64,000 nucleotides of DNA from Microbacterium trichothecenolyticum (GCF_030818955.1 NZ_JAUTBF010000001.1:2418001-2482000); one strand, 5' to 3'. Numbered from the stretch's first letter, positions 6,368 through 15,559 are shown. Made by a program: numbers and translations. The notes: generated from the letters alone by a model not told the origin.

Positions 6368-8026
6368 ATGCCACGATCCGAGAGTGCGCGCCGCTGGATC
6401 GGCCTGATAGCCGTGGCTCTGGGGGTCGCCCTGATCGTCGTGGACACGACGATCGTCAACGTCATCACCCCCTCGGTGATCGACGACCTGGGCATCGACT
6501 CGAGCCAGGCGCAATGGATCCAGGAGTCGTACGCGATCGTCTTCGCCGCGCTGCTCCTCGTCGTCGGACGCCTCTCCGACCTGTGGGGGGCGAAGACGGT
6601 GTTCCTCGCCGGCGTCGTCGTCTTCGGCCTCACGAGCCTGCTCGCCGGTCTCGCACCCACGGGCGAGATCCTGGTCCTCGCCCGCTTCCTGCAGGGCATC
6701 GGCGCCGCGGCCGTGCTGCCGACCTCGCTCGCCCTGCTGAACGCGATGTTCGTCGGCGCCGCACGCGGTAAGGCGTTCGCCGTCTGGGGTTCGACGATCG
6801 GCGCCGCCACCGCGCTCGGTCCCGTCCTCGGCGGGTGGCTCTCGGAGCACGCGTCGTGGCGCTGGGCGTTCGGCATCAACATCCCGCTGACGATCGTGAT
6901 CGTCGTCATCGGCGTGCTGTTCCTCCTCCAGCCCGCCCGCTCGCGTGGCGGCGTCGACGTCATCAGCGCCGCTCTCTCGGTCAGCGGTCTCGGACTGCTC
7001 GCGTTCGGGCTCGTCGAGGGTCGTGTCTACGGCTGGATCCTGAGCGAGAACGCTCTCGAGGTGTTCGGCTTCCGCTGGGACTCCGGCCTGTCGCCCGCCT
7101 TCGTCGCACTCGTCGCCTCGGCGTTCCTCCTCGCCTCGTTCATCTGGAGGCAGGCACGGCTCAGCCGCCCCGGCAGCCGCCACCAGCCGCTCATGGACAC
7201 GCGCCTGTTCTCGATCGCGTCCTTCCGCAACGGCAACGTGGCCACCCTGATCATCGGGCTCGGCGAATTCGGCATCATCGCCGTGCTTCCCCTCTGGCTG
7301 CAGTTCACCCTCGGCTACTCGCCCCTGCAGGCGGGCCTCGCCCTCGTCCCGATCGCGATCGGCAGCTTCGTCGCCAGCGGCATCAGCTTCCCCCTCTCGA
7401 ACCGCGTCAGCGCGCTGGCCTTCGTGCGACTCGGACTGGTGCTCGAAGTGCTCGGCCTCGCCGGCCTCGGTCTCGTCGCGGCTGTCACCGACGCATCGTG
7501 GCTGCTCATCGCGGTCGTCCTCTTCTTCTACGGCGTGGGCGTCGGCTTCGCCACCGCGCAGGTCACCAACGTCGTCCTCGCCGACGTGCCCGCCGAGGAG
7601 GGCGGCCAGAGCTCCGGCATCCAGAGCACCTTCCGCCAGCTCGGCTCGGCGCTCGGGATCGCGGCGCTCACGACCGTGTTCTTCTCGACCTTGGGCGGGG
7701 GACTGCAGAACAGGCTCGAGGCCAGCGGGTATGCCCCTTCCGACGCGAAAGGCTTCGCCGATGCCGTGACCGACAGCGCCGGCGCGGCGATCGAACCGAT
7801 CGGTCAGGTGCCGGGCCTCGAGAACGTCGCCGACCTGGCACGTCAGGCGATGACGGATGCCGTGGCCTTCGGCGCCGTCCTCGCCGCCGGGTTCTTGGTG
7901 GTCGGCGTCATCGCCACCTTCCTGATCCCCTCGCGCCCGGCGGGCGTCGAGGCAGCGCGCGGCGCCGAGCGGCAGACCGGCGAGCCGTCGGCCGCGGCGA
8001 CAGCCACGACGGAGGTGGCGCGATGA
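6368..8026 (+). CDS. MFS efflux transporter, DHA2 (14-TM) family
   Basis: A 552-residue polytopic membrane protein with the DHA2/EmrB-QacA pattern: VDTTIVNVITPSVIDDL in TM1, a GRLSDLWGAKTVFLAG motif A, FLQGIGAAAVLPTSLALL, and motif C-like GAATALGPVLGGWLSEHASWRWAFGINIP. ATG 6368 is chosen for the GAGGAGA about 7 bases upstream; an earlier in-frame codon at 6353 lacks one. Members use the proton gradient to export drugs and hydrophobic compounds. It overlaps the downstream FAD monooxygenase by ATGA, giving an export-plus-modification pair, and faces a MarR gene. The substrate is unknown. Confidence 0.9.
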   Translation: MPRSESARRWIGLIAVALGVALIVVDTTIVNVITPSVIDDLGIDSSQAQWIQESYAIVFAALLLVVGRLSDLWGAKTVFLAGVVVFGLTSLLAGLAPTGEILVLARFLQGIGAAAVLPTSLALLNAMFVGAARGKAFAVWGSTIGAATALGPVLGGWLSEHASWRWAFGINIPLTIVIVVIGVLFLLQPARSRGGVDVISAALSVSGLGLLAFGLVEGRVYGWILSENALEVFGFRWDSGLSPAFVALVASAFLLASFIWRQARLSRPGSRHQPLMDTRLFSIASFRNGNVATLIIGLGEFGIIAVLPLWLQFTLGYSPLQAGLALVPIAIGSFVASGISFPLSNRVSALAFVRLGLVLEVLGLAGLGLVAAVTDASWLLIAVVLFFYGVGVGFATAQVTNVVLADVPAEEGGQSSGIQSTFRQLGSALGIAALTTVFFSTLGGGLQNRLEASGYAPSDAKGFADAVTDSAGAAIEPIGQVPGLENVADLARQAMTDAVAFGAVLAAGFLVVGVIATFLIPSRPAGVEAARGAERQTGEPSAAATATTEVAR

Positions 8027-9222
8027 CGGCGCGCCGGCGCGTGCTCATCAGCGGCGCGAGCATCGCGGGGCCGGCGCTGGCCTTCTGGATGGAGCGCGCG
8101 GCATGGGACGTCACCGTCATCGAGCGCGCGCCCGAGCTGCGCGCGGGCGGGCAGAACATCGACATCCGCGGCGCTGGCCGCGAGGTGGTGCGCCGCATGG
8201 GAGTCGAAGATGCGATCCGGGCCCGGAACACGCGTGAGGCGGGAACGCGATTCATCGGGACCCGCGGGCAGACGGTGGCGAGCTTCCCCGCCGGGCGTGA
8301 CGACACCGGCGGGGCGACGGCCGAGCTCGAGATCCTCCGCGGCGAGTTGTCGCGGGTGTTGTTCGACCTCACCCATGAGCGCGTCGAGTACCGCTTCGGC
8401 ACCACGATCCGTTCGATCGACGATCGCGGCGCCGGCGCACACGTCACGTTCGACGACGGAACCGACGAGCAGTTCGACCTCGTCGTGATCGCCGAGGGCA
8501 TGCGCTCTCGCACACGCCGATTGATCTTCCCCGGCGTCGATCCGATCGTCTCGAAGAACATGTCGACGGCGTACCTGACCATCCCACGCGAGCCCGACGA
8601 CACCGACTGGTGGCGGTGGTACACCGCCACGGGCGGACGGAGTATCAGCCTGCGCCCCGACAACCTGGGAACGATCCGCGCCACACTGTCCTACCCGACC
8701 CGCGGCGACGAGCGGGCCGACACAGGCGACGACGACTCCGGTCGTTCGCGAGACGCGCTGCTCAGGCGATTCGCGGATGCCGGGTGGCAAGCGCCTCGCG
8801 TGTTGCGCGAGATGGCCCACGCTAAGGAGTTCTATCTCGACAGGGTCGGCCAGGTACACCTCGACACGTGGCACCGTGGCAGCGTCGCACTCGTCGGCGA
8901 CGCCGCCTATTGCGCGTCTCCCCTGAGCGGCATGGGCACGACCCTCTCGCTCGTGGGTGCCTACGTCTTGGCCGGCGAGCTCGGGCGCAGCACCGATGTC
9001 GAGACGGCCCTTCAGCGCTACGAGGACATCCTCCGTCCGTTCGTCGAGCGTGCACAGGATCTGCCACCAGGCACACCGCGACTCGCGAATCCCCGCTCCC
9101 GCGCCGGACGAGCCCTCTTTCACGGGGTGCTGCGAGCGGCCTCATCGCGCGCCGGACGTCGGCTGACCACGGGCCTGTTCCGCCCTCCCGCCGACACGTT
9201 CGCACTGCCCGACTACGGGTGA
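8023..9222 (+). CDS. FAD-dependent aromatic-type monooxygenase (PHBH fold)
   Basis: A 399-residue flavoprotein. The N-terminal dinucleotide site reads VLISGASIAGPALAFWMERAAWDVTVIERAPELR, a GxSxxG variant of the Rossmann motif. AGGQNIDIRGAGREVVRRMG is characteristic of the TetX-like/class A flavin monooxygenase group. The C-terminal GD motif is VALVGDAAYCASPLSGMGTTLSLVGAYVLAGEL. The start ATG overlaps the MFS stop (ATGA), so pump and enzyme are translated together. Such pairs commonly inactivate and expel an aromatic or antibiotic-like compound; which one is not shown. Confidence 0.85.
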   Translation: MTARRRVLISGASIAGPALAFWMERAAWDVTVIERAPELRAGGQNIDIRGAGREVVRRMGVEDAIRARNTREAGTRFIGTRGQTVASFPAGRDDTGGATAELEILRGELSRVLFDLTHERVEYRFGTTIRSIDDRGAGAHVTFDDGTDEQFDLVVIAEGMRSRTRRLIFPGVDPIVSKNMSTAYLTIPREPDDTDWWRWYTATGGRSISLRPDNLGTIRATLSYPTRGDERADTGDDDSGRSRDALLRRFADAGWQAPRVLREMAHAKEFYLDRVGQVHLDTWHRGSVALVGDAAYCASPLSGMGTTLSLVGAYVLAGELGRSTDVETALQRYEDILRPFVERAQDLPPGTPRLANPRSRAGRALFHGVLRAASSRAGRRLTTGLFRPPADTFALPDYG

Positions 9223-9344
9223 CCCGCAGGCCCGGTGCCGCCGGCCCCTCGGGGGGAGAGAACGTGGCGGATCGCATCCCGCGGCCCACGCCTGCGGCAG
9301 CGCGTGCGCTTGTGCTCGAGAGGGGCGAGGCGCGTCCATCTGTG

Positions 9345-9377
9345 CTATCTTTTAGGTACTACCTCCCCTAAAGATAG
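9345..9377. promoter_or_regulatory. Interrupted inverted repeat overlapping the ribosome binding site
   Basis: CTATCTTTTAGG (9345-9356) faces CCTAAAGATAG (9367-9377), differing by one extra T. A second palindrome, AGGTA-C-TACCT, is centred between the arms (9354-9364). The right arm covers the AGATAGGAA Shine-Dalgarno of the next gene. It is a good operator candidate for the HxlR regulator encoded downstream; the rest of the 9223-9344 gap shows nothing clear. Confidence 0.6.
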
Positions 9378-9384
9378 GAACATC

Positions 9385-10032
9385 ATGGCAAAGGTCGTCG
9401 TCTTCGGCTCCACCGGCTACGCGGGAAGCAACATCGCCGCGGAACTCACCCACCGCGGTCACGAGGTCGTCGGCGTCTCGCGCTCGGGCGGCGAGACCGC
9501 CGAGGGCGTGGCATCCGTCGCCGGCTCGATCTTCGACGAGGCGTTCGTGCGCGAGGTCACGGCCGACGCGCAGCACATCGTCGTCGCCCTGCCCGCGACC
9601 GCGCGCCAGGAGGGCGAGCCGAACCTGATCGTCGCCCTGCCCGCGGTCGTCTCCGCCGCTCTGTCGGCGGGAGCGCGCCTCGGCGTCGTGGGCGGCGCCG
9701 GTTCGCTCGCCGTCGCCGAAGGCGGCCCGCGCCTGGTCGACACCGACGAGTTCCCCGCCGCTTTCGTGCCCGAGGCACGCGCGCACGGCGAGATCCTCGA
9801 CGCGCTGCGCGGCAGCGACACCGCCCTCGACTGGTTCTACCTGAGCCCCGCCGCCACCTTCGGCTCGTGGAACCCCGGCCAGCGCACCGGCACCTTCCGC
9901 CTGGGCGGCGACGTGCTGCTGACGGATGCCGAGGGCACCTCCGCGATCTCGGGCGCCGACTACGCCATCGCCTTCGTCGACGAGATCGAGCAGCACGCTC
10001 ACCCCCGCGCGCGCTTCTCTGTGGCTTACTGA
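9385..10032 (+). CDS. NAD(P)-binding oxidoreductase-like protein (atypical SDR/YwnB type)
   Basis: A 215-residue single-domain Rossmann protein. VVVFGSTGYAGSNIAAELTHRGHEVVGVSRS gives the GxTGxxG dinucleotide site. The rest (DTDEFPAAFVPEARAHGEILDALR, FYLSPAATFGSWNPGQRTG) matches small NAD(P)H-binding proteins grouped with atypical short-chain dehydrogenases. ATG 9385 has AGATAGGAA upstream. It is first in a unit with an HxlR regulator (25-base gap) and a DsbA-like gene, an arrangement usual for electrophile- or redox-responsive detoxification. No substrate can be inferred. Confidence 0.85.
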   Translation: MAKVVVFGSTGYAGSNIAAELTHRGHEVVGVSRSGGETAEGVASVAGSIFDEAFVREVTADAQHIVVALPATARQEGEPNLIVALPAVVSAALSAGARLGVVGGAGSLAVAEGGPRLVDTDEFPAAFVPEARAHGEILDALRGSDTALDWFYLSPAATFGSWNPGQRTGTFRLGGDVLLTDAEGTSAISGADYAIAFVDEIEQHAHPRARFSVAY

Positions 10033-10057
10033 AACCCGACCGATCGAGAGGACGCCC

Positions 10058-10432
10058 ATGGACGAGGTACTCGGCTTCGACCCGTACAACCCCGACTGCC
10101 CCAGCCGGCAGCTGGTGGACCGGATCGGCGACCGCTGGACGATTCTCGTCATCGGCGTCCTCTCGGACGGACCCGCGCGCCACGGCGATCTCGCACGACG
10201 AGTCGCCGGCATCTCCCCCAAGATGCTCTCTCAGACCTTGAAGGGTCTCGAACGCGACGGTCTGCTCACCCGCACCGTCCAACCCACGAGCCCGCCCCAC
10301 GCGATCTACGAGCTCACCGAACGCGGCGCGAGCCTCGGCCCCCTGCTGCTCGCGGTCGAGAACTGGGCACGCACCCACATGCAAGACGTGCTCGACGCGC
10401 GTCACGCGTTCGACGAAGCCGCCCCCCGATGA
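10058..10432 (+). CDS. HxlR-family transcriptional regulator
   Basis: A 124-residue winged-helix protein with the HxlR signature: CPSRQLVDRIGDRWTILVIGVL, then HGDLARRVAGISPKMLSQTLKGLERDGLLTRT and YELTERGASL. The Cys near residue 12 is the conserved position that senses thiols or electrophiles in several members. GAGAGGAC precedes ATG 10058. It lies between an NAD(P)-binding gene and a DsbA-like gene and probably autoregulates through the repeat at 9345-9377. Confidence 0.9.
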   Translation: MDEVLGFDPYNPDCPSRQLVDRIGDRWTILVIGVLSDGPARHGDLARRVAGISPKMLSQTLKGLERDGLLTRTVQPTSPPHAIYELTERGASLGPLLLAVENWARTHMQDVLDARHAFDEAAPR

Positions 10433-10443
10433 CAGGACACCCC

Positions 10444-11124
10444 ATGCACGACCTCCTCTACGTCTTCGACGCCTACTGCGGCTGGTGCTACGGCATGGCG
10501 CCGGCCCTGCACGAGCTGGCCGCCGATGACGACATCCGCATCACCGTGGTCCACGGCGCCCTGTTCTCGGGCGCGAACTCCGCCCCGATCGGGCGCTTCG
10601 GCCACATCCCCGGCGCGAACGCCCGCATCGCCGAGCTGACCGGTGTCGCCTTCGGCCCCGACTACGAGCGCCTCCTGAGCGAGGGCCGCACGCTGCTGGA
10701 CTCGGATGCCGCGGCCCGCGGCCTCGCCGCCCTGCGCGCGAGCGCGGGCGATGACCGCGCGCTCGAGATGGCGGGCGCCATGCAGGCGGCGTTCTACCGC
10801 GACGGTCGCAGCCTCTCGGATGCCGAGACCTACGCCGCCATCGCGGCCGACCGCGGACTCGACGCCGACGCCGTGCAGCGGCACCTCGACGACGACGTGA
10901 TCGCCGGCCAGGCCCGACGGGACCAGGACTGGCTCGCCGAGCTCGGCGTCCACAGCTACCCGATGCTGCTGCTGCGGCGCGGCGACGAGCTCGTGCAGAT
11001 CGGGAGCCCGACCGCGTCAGCCGCCCAACTGCGGGCGCAGATCACCGCCGCGGCGCGGATCGTGCCGGCACCGCACGAGGCCACCGCAGGGCTCGCGTGC
11101 AGCCCGGACGGGTGCGCCGACTGA
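10444..11124 (+). CDS. DsbA/FrnE-family thioredoxin-fold protein
   Basis: A 226-residue cytoplasmic protein (no signal peptide). The N-terminus LLYVFDAYCGWCYGMAPAL has the CxxC redox pair (CGWC) of DsbA-type oxidoreductases. GVHSYPMLLL supplies the cis-Pro region and the C-terminus ends in ACSPDGC, a possible extra thiol pair. ATG 10444 is chosen because AGGA lies about 7 bases upstream; an ATG at 10429 overlaps the HxlR stop but has no ribosome site. Its place behind HxlR suggests thiol redox repair or thiol-dependent detoxification. Confidence 0.85.
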   Translation: MHDLLYVFDAYCGWCYGMAPALHELAADDDIRITVVHGALFSGANSAPIGRFGHIPGANARIAELTGVAFGPDYERLLSEGRTLLDSDAAARGLAALRASAGDDRALEMAGAMQAAFYRDGRSLSDAETYAAIAADRGLDADAVQRHLDDDVIAGQARRDQDWLAELGVHSYPMLLLRRGDELVQIGSPTASAAQLRAQITAAARIVPAPHEATAGLACSPDGCAD

Positions 11125-11184
11125 ACGCACGCCTCACGAAGGCATGACACCGGTCGTCGCGGGTTCCGCGGCGGCCGGCTCCGC

Positions 11185-11230
11185 ATCCTGGCGGGGGCGG
11201 GACTCAGAGCAGTCCCGCCCCCGCCAGGAT
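11185..11230. terminator. Perfect 20-bp hairpin, partly inside the ROK coding end
   Basis: ATCCTGGCGGGGGCGGGACT (11185-11204) is exactly complementary to 11211-11230 with a 6-base loop. The loop and right arm contain the TGA and last codons of the minus-strand ROK gene, so it serves the convergent DsbA-like and ROK genes. Confidence 0.8.
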
Positions 11231-12361
11231 CGACGTGTGCTTCAGGTCGGAGGCCACGACCGTCATCCCCGCCGTGATGCCGGGGTGGGTGTGCTGCGTG
11301 ATGCTGCGGACGAGGCTCTGCGTCACCGCGTCGTCGCCCACCTCGGTCAGGGTGTCGTTGATGATCACGGCGTCGGGGTCGAAGACGTTGGCGACGCTGC
11401 CGACGGCGCGACCGATCTGCCAGCCGATGTCGGCGAACAGACGCCGCACGGCGGGGTCGCCCTGCGCCGACGCGGTCGACAGCTCCTCGTACGCCTCCGC
11501 GTTCATGTCGACCCCGCGCGCCTGGAGGAACAGCCGGAGCTGATTCGCCGTCTCGGCGGCGAGGCATCCACGTTGCCCGCAGGGACAGATCACGCCGTCG
11601 GCGTGGACGCTGACGTGACTGATCTCACCGGCGAAGCCTCGCGCCCCCTCGAACACGCGACCGTCGACGACGATGCCGGAGCCGATCCCCTCGTGGCCGA
11701 TCCCGAGGACGATGAAGTTCTTCCTCCCGCGTCCCGCCCCGAGGCGGAGCTCGGCGAGGGTCGCGAGCGTCGCACCGTTGGCGATCGTGACGGGAAGCCC
11801 GAGCGCCGATGCGAACTCGTCGACGGTCGCACCGTCGGTCCAGCTCGGCATGAGCGCGCGCGCGCCAGCCGGGTCGACGAGCTGACGCTCGTAGTCCACC
11901 ATCGTCGGAAGCCCGAGGACCGCGCGCGCCGGGTGGCGCCCCTCGTCGCGATCGAGTGAACGTGCGAGTGCGACGAGGGTGCCCACCGTATGCGAGCGAC
12001 CCCGCGCGATATCGGCATTCGCTTCGGCGACGGACAGGATCGCTCCGGCGGAGTCGACCAGCGCGACCCGGAGACGGTCGGGAGAGATGTCGGCGGCGAG
12101 CGTGACCTCTTGTCGCACCGGGAGGCGCAACACCCGCGCGGGGCGGCCCACACCGCGGTCGGGTCCGCGGTCGGCGTCGGCTTCGTCGACGAGCCCGGCC
12201 TGCTTCATGTCGTCGACGATGCCGCCGAGCGCACGACGGGAGAGCCCCGTCACCTCCGCCAATGCGGTCCGACTCGCCTCGCCGCTCTGACGCAGGTGTT
12301 CCAGGATGCGCGCGCGGACGTACTGCTGGAACGCCGAGACGGCGGACTGATCGGAAGACAC
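11204..12361 (-). CDS. ROK-family transcriptional regulator
   Basis: A 385-residue repressor-type ROK protein. A winged-helix domain (residues about 10-75, SRTALAEVTGLSRRALGGIVDDMKQAGLV) precedes the sugar-kinase-like domain. That domain has VLGIGHEGIGSGIVVDGRVFEGARGFAGEISHV and the zinc motif CPCGQRGCL. GTG 12361 is the only sensible start; no strong ribosome site is seen. It is divergent from the amidase/ABC/nitrilase unit across a 228-bp AT-rich region, so it likely controls those genes. The ligand could be a sugar or a glycosylated nitrogen compound. Confidence 0.85.
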   Translation of the reverse strand: MSSDQSAVSAFQQYVRARILEHLRQSGEASRTALAEVTGLSRRALGGIVDDMKQAGLVDEADADRGPDRGVGRPARVLRLPVRQEVTLAADISPDRLRVALVDSAGAILSVAEANADIARGRSHTVGTLVALARSLDRDEGRHPARAVLGLPTMVDYERQLVDPAGARALMPSWTDGATVDEFASALGLPVTIANGATLATLAELRLGAGRGRKNFIVLGIGHEGIGSGIVVDGRVFEGARGFAGEISHVSVHADGVICPCGQRGCLAAETANQLRLFLQARGVDMNAEAYEELSTASAQGDPAVRRLFADIGWQIGRAVGSVANVFDPDAVIINDTLTEVGDDAVTQSLVRSITQHTHPGITAGMTVVASDLKHTSILAGAGLL

Positions 12362-12589
12362 CTCAGCACTCTACTCGGATGGACCAATTAATGTCGCTCG
12401 CTTCACAAAATTAGGTGCGCCATTATCGACAGAACGCTCGGATTACCCAGCGATGACGGGGATTGTGCGTCCGACGCTCCCTTATGTTTCCGGCATGTTG
12501 AGGACCTATTACGTTTCATATGATCCCTAATTACGTCACGCATCGGTCTGTTTAGATCCTCTCAGTTCCCAAATTCGCAAAGGACTGTT
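12362..12589. promoter_or_regulatory. AT-rich divergent control region (ROK / amidase operon)
   Basis: Much richer in A+T than the rest of the window. It carries direct repeats CTATTACGT and CTAATTACGT around 12505-12535 and loosely mirrored ACCAATTAAT / AAAATTAGGT near 12385-12415. These are plausible ROK operators and promoters for both directions; no single palindrome stands out. Confidence 0.5.
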
Positions 12590-13909
12590 GTGATCTCTCT
12601 CCCCACCCTGGGCCGGCCGGGCGTCGATGACCCCGTGCTGGCGCGCATCCGCTCCCTCGACATCGCGCCCACCGGCTTCGGCGCGGTCGCGACGGTCGAT
12701 GAGCAGTGGAAGACGCGCGCGTCGGCGGCCCCGACGCCGGGGCTGGAGGCGTTGACCGTCCTGGTGAAGGACAGCATCGACGTGGCGGGCCTGCCGACCA
12801 CCGCGGGGTCCCGCGCACTCGCCGAGTCCGTTCCGGACCGGGATGCCGACATCATCGCTAACCTGCGTCGCGCCGGTGCCGGCATCGTCGGCAAGACCAA
12901 CCTGCAGGAGCTCTGCGGATGGGTCACCTTCGCCGCCCCGGGAGGGTACAGCGCGCGGGGAGGATCGCCCCGCAACCCCCGCGGGCACCGCTTCCCGACG
13001 GGCGGATCGAGCTCGGGATCCGCCGCGGCGGCGGCCGCCGGCCTCGTGGACGCCACGATCGGCACCGACACCGGCGGGTCGATCCTCGTTCCGGCGGCGA
13101 ACTGCGGCGTCTACGGTCTGCGTCCCACCGTCGGGCTGCTGTCGCGCCGCGGAGCGCTGCCGATCACCCTCGCGCAGGACACACCGGGTCCGCTCGCCCT
13201 TCGCGTCGCCCACCTCGCGGCCGCGCTCGGCGGGATGCGCCCCGACGATCACCGCCGGTACCTCGACGCCCTGCGCGTCGACCGCCTCGCCGGCGCGCGC
13301 ATCGCCCTCTGCCTGGCCGGCCCCGAGGCGGACGCGCAGACCGCGTGGGCCGACGCGGTCGCGACCCTGATGACCGCGGGGGTCGACCTGCGGCCGGCCA
13401 CCACGGCGATCCCCGTCGACCGGCCCAGCGACCTCCTCGTCCCCGCGTTCGACTTCCGCGACTCAGTCGGTGAGTACTTCGACGCCCTCCCCGCCGGTTC
13501 CCCCGTCCGCGATTTCGACACGCTCTACGCGCACTACCGCGACGCGACTCCCGACGAGCAGCCCTACGGCATCGACAACATCGAGGCCTCCGCGCGGGTG
13601 GACCTGAGCGCCGACCGCGCCTTGCGCAACCGACTCCGCGCCGACGAGTACGACGCGGCACAGCGCGTGCTCGAGCATCTGCGCGAGATCGACAGTGTCG
13701 ACGCCGTGCTGTTCCCCGGTCCGCTCGCGACATTCCTCGCCAGCAAATCCGGCCACCCCGCCGTCGCGCTGCCCGCCGGCACGCTCCCCGGCGGCCGACC
13801 CTTCGCCCTCAGCCTGCTCGCCACCCGCCCCGACGACGAGCAGTACCTGCTCGATCTCGCCGCCTCGTGGGAACACCTGATCGGCCCCACTCCGTCCGCC
13901 TGCCCCTGA
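12590..13909 (+). CDS. Amidase (amidase signature family)
   Basis: A 439-residue amidase-signature enzyme. The Ser-cisSer-Lys triad is visible: Lys60 in LTVLVKDSIDVAGLPTTAG, the cis-Ser in FPTGGSSSGSAAAAAAG (about 141) and the nucleophile Ser164 in GTDTGGSILVPAANCGVYGLRP. Such enzymes hydrolyse amides to acids plus ammonia in the cytoplasm. GTG 12590 has AAAGGA five bases upstream. It heads an operon with a peptide-type ABC importer, a nitrilase and an exporter, which suggests an imported amide- or nitrile-bearing substrate. The family includes biuret and acylurea hydrolases, so the exact substrate is open. Confidence 0.9.
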   Translation: MISLPTLGRPGVDDPVLARIRSLDIAPTGFGAVATVDEQWKTRASAAPTPGLEALTVLVKDSIDVAGLPTTAGSRALAESVPDRDADIIANLRRAGAGIVGKTNLQELCGWVTFAAPGGYSARGGSPRNPRGHRFPTGGSSSGSAAAAAAGLVDATIGTDTGGSILVPAANCGVYGLRPTVGLLSRRGALPITLAQDTPGPLALRVAHLAAALGGMRPDDHRRYLDALRVDRLAGARIALCLAGPEADAQTAWADAVATLMTAGVDLRPATTAIPVDRPSDLLVPAFDFRDSVGEYFDALPAGSPVRDFDTLYAHYRDATPDEQPYGIDNIEASARVDLSADRALRNRLRADEYDAAQRVLEHLREIDSVDAVLFPGPLATFLASKSGHPAVALPAGTLPGGRPFALSLLATRPDDEQYLLDLAASWEHLIGPTPSACP

Positions 13910-13962
13910 TCCACCTCACCTCGACGCGTTCGCGCACCACCCCACCCGAAGGAGCTCCTCCC

Positions 13963-15480
13963 ATGCCACGCCCCCTCCGCGTGACGGCGGCCATCGCCCT
14001 CTCGCTCTCCGTCACCGCCGCCCTCGCGGGCTGCGCCGGCTCGTCATCCGGCTCGTCGACCGACGAGCTCGACATCGCCACGACCGTCAGCGCCGTGAGC
14101 TTCGACCCGTACCTGGCCGACTCCGGTCCCTCGATCTGGATCCTGCAGCCCGCCTACGAGACGCTCATCACCAAGAACGTCGACGGCACCTACACCCCCG
14201 GCCTCGCCTCGGCGTACGAGTACCTCTCCCCCACCAGCTTCCAGCTCACCGTGCGCGACGGCGTGACCTTCTCCGACGGCACCGCCCTCGACGCGGCCGG
14301 TGTGGTGGCCAACCTCGAGCGCGTCAAGACCGTCTCGGGTCCCGCGATCGGCAACGCGGCGGCGATCGACACGATCACCGCGACGGATGCCAAGACCGTC
14401 CTGATCACGCTGTCGGCGCCCTTCCCCGCGATGGAGGATCTGCTGTCGCACAACGTGGGGATGATGGTCAGCCCGGCCGACCTGAGCAGCCCGGATCTCG
14501 CCACCGAGCCGGCGGGCACGGGCCCGTACGTCCTCGACACCGACGCCACCGTGTCCGGCGACCACTGGCGCTTCGTCCGCAACGCGAACTACTGGGGCGA
14601 TGCCTCGGCCTTCTCGTACGACGCCCTGGAGTACAAGTACTTCACCGACCCGTCGTCGACGCTGAACGCGGTGCGCGCCGGCACGATGGACATCGCCCTC
14701 GGCAACACCACGACGGCCGCGGCCGCGAAGTCGGCGGGGCTGCAGATCGTCACGCAGTCCACCGACACGTGGGGACTGGTCCTCGGCGACCGCGCCGGCA
14801 CCAACCAGCCCGCGCTCGGCGACGTCCGCGTGCGGCAGGCCCTGAACTACGCGATCGACCGCGACGCCATCACGAAGGCGGTCGTCGGCGAGTACGGCAG
14901 CCCCGCGCACCAGTACTTCGGAACCCAGACCACCGGCAACGTCCCCGCTCTCGACGACGCCTACCCGTACGACCCCGAGAAGGCGAAGGAGCTGCTGGCC
15001 GACGCCGGGTACGCGAACGGATTCACGTTCGCCGTCACCTCGGTCCCCGGCATCCACGACGCCATGGTCCAGGCCATCCAGGGGTACCTCGCCGAGGTCG
15101 GGGTCACGATGACCATCGACCAGGACGGCGACTTCTTCGCCAACGTCCAGGCCGCGAAGGACCCCGCCTACGCCCTGACGTACACGCAGGGCGACATGTA
15201 CACCACGCTGGCGCCGATCGTCACCCCGACGGGCGTGCTCAACCCCTACAAGTCGTCGGACGAGCGGATCAACAGCCTGTACGCCCAAGCGGCCGCGTCG
15301 AGCGACCCGGCCGAGCAGACGTCGCTGTACCAGCAGATCGCGCAGATCGTCTCGGACGACGCGTGGTTCCTGCCGGTGTACTACGCCGACGTGATCGTCT
15401 ACGCCTCGAAGAACGTCCAGGTGAAGCTGTGGCCCGGCGAGGGCTACCCCTGGATCTACGCCTGGTCGCCGATCTCCTGA
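13963..15480 (+). CDS. ABC importer substrate-binding lipoprotein (peptide/opine/nickel family 5)
   Basis: A 505-residue exported lipoprotein. The signal peptide ends in the lipobox LAGC (Cys24). The body follows SBP family 5: SFDPYLADSGPSIWILQPAYETLI, LTVRDGVTFSDGTALDAAGVVANLERV, GTGPYVL and VRQALNYAIDRDAI. GAAGGAG precedes ATG 13963. It is the first transporter gene after the amidase; a hairpin at 15490-15522 follows, which often raises binding-protein transcript levels over the permease genes. The ligand is not readable. Confidence 0.9.
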   Translation: MPRPLRVTAAIALSLSVTAALAGCAGSSSGSSTDELDIATTVSAVSFDPYLADSGPSIWILQPAYETLITKNVDGTYTPGLASAYEYLSPTSFQLTVRDGVTFSDGTALDAAGVVANLERVKTVSGPAIGNAAAIDTITATDAKTVLITLSAPFPAMEDLLSHNVGMMVSPADLSSPDLATEPAGTGPYVLDTDATVSGDHWRFVRNANYWGDASAFSYDALEYKYFTDPSSTLNAVRAGTMDIALGNTTTAAAAKSAGLQIVTQSTDTWGLVLGDRAGTNQPALGDVRVRQALNYAIDRDAITKAVVGEYGSPAHQYFGTQTTGNVPALDDAYPYDPEKAKELLADAGYANGFTFAVTSVPGIHDAMVQAIQGYLAEVGVTMTIDQDGDFFANVQAAKDPAYALTYTQGDMYTTLAPIVTPTGVLNPYKSSDERINSLYAQAAASSDPAEQTSLYQQIAQIVSDDAWFLPVYYADVIVYASKNVQVKLWPGEGYPWIYAWSPIS

Positions 15481-15489
15481 TGTCCCGCG

Positions 15490-15522
15490 GTCGGGGGCGG
15501 GGCCGCGAGCCCCGCCCCCGAC
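15490..15522 (+). terminator. Intercistronic hairpin between binding protein and permease genes
   Basis: A perfect 13-bp GC stem (15490-15502 with 15510-15522) with a 7-base loop, 10 bases after the stop. Inside an operon it probably acts as an attenuator or mRNA 3' stabiliser. Confidence 0.65.
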
Positions 15523-15559
15523 TCCCACCCTCGCGTTCCTCCTCCGGAAGGAGAATCCC

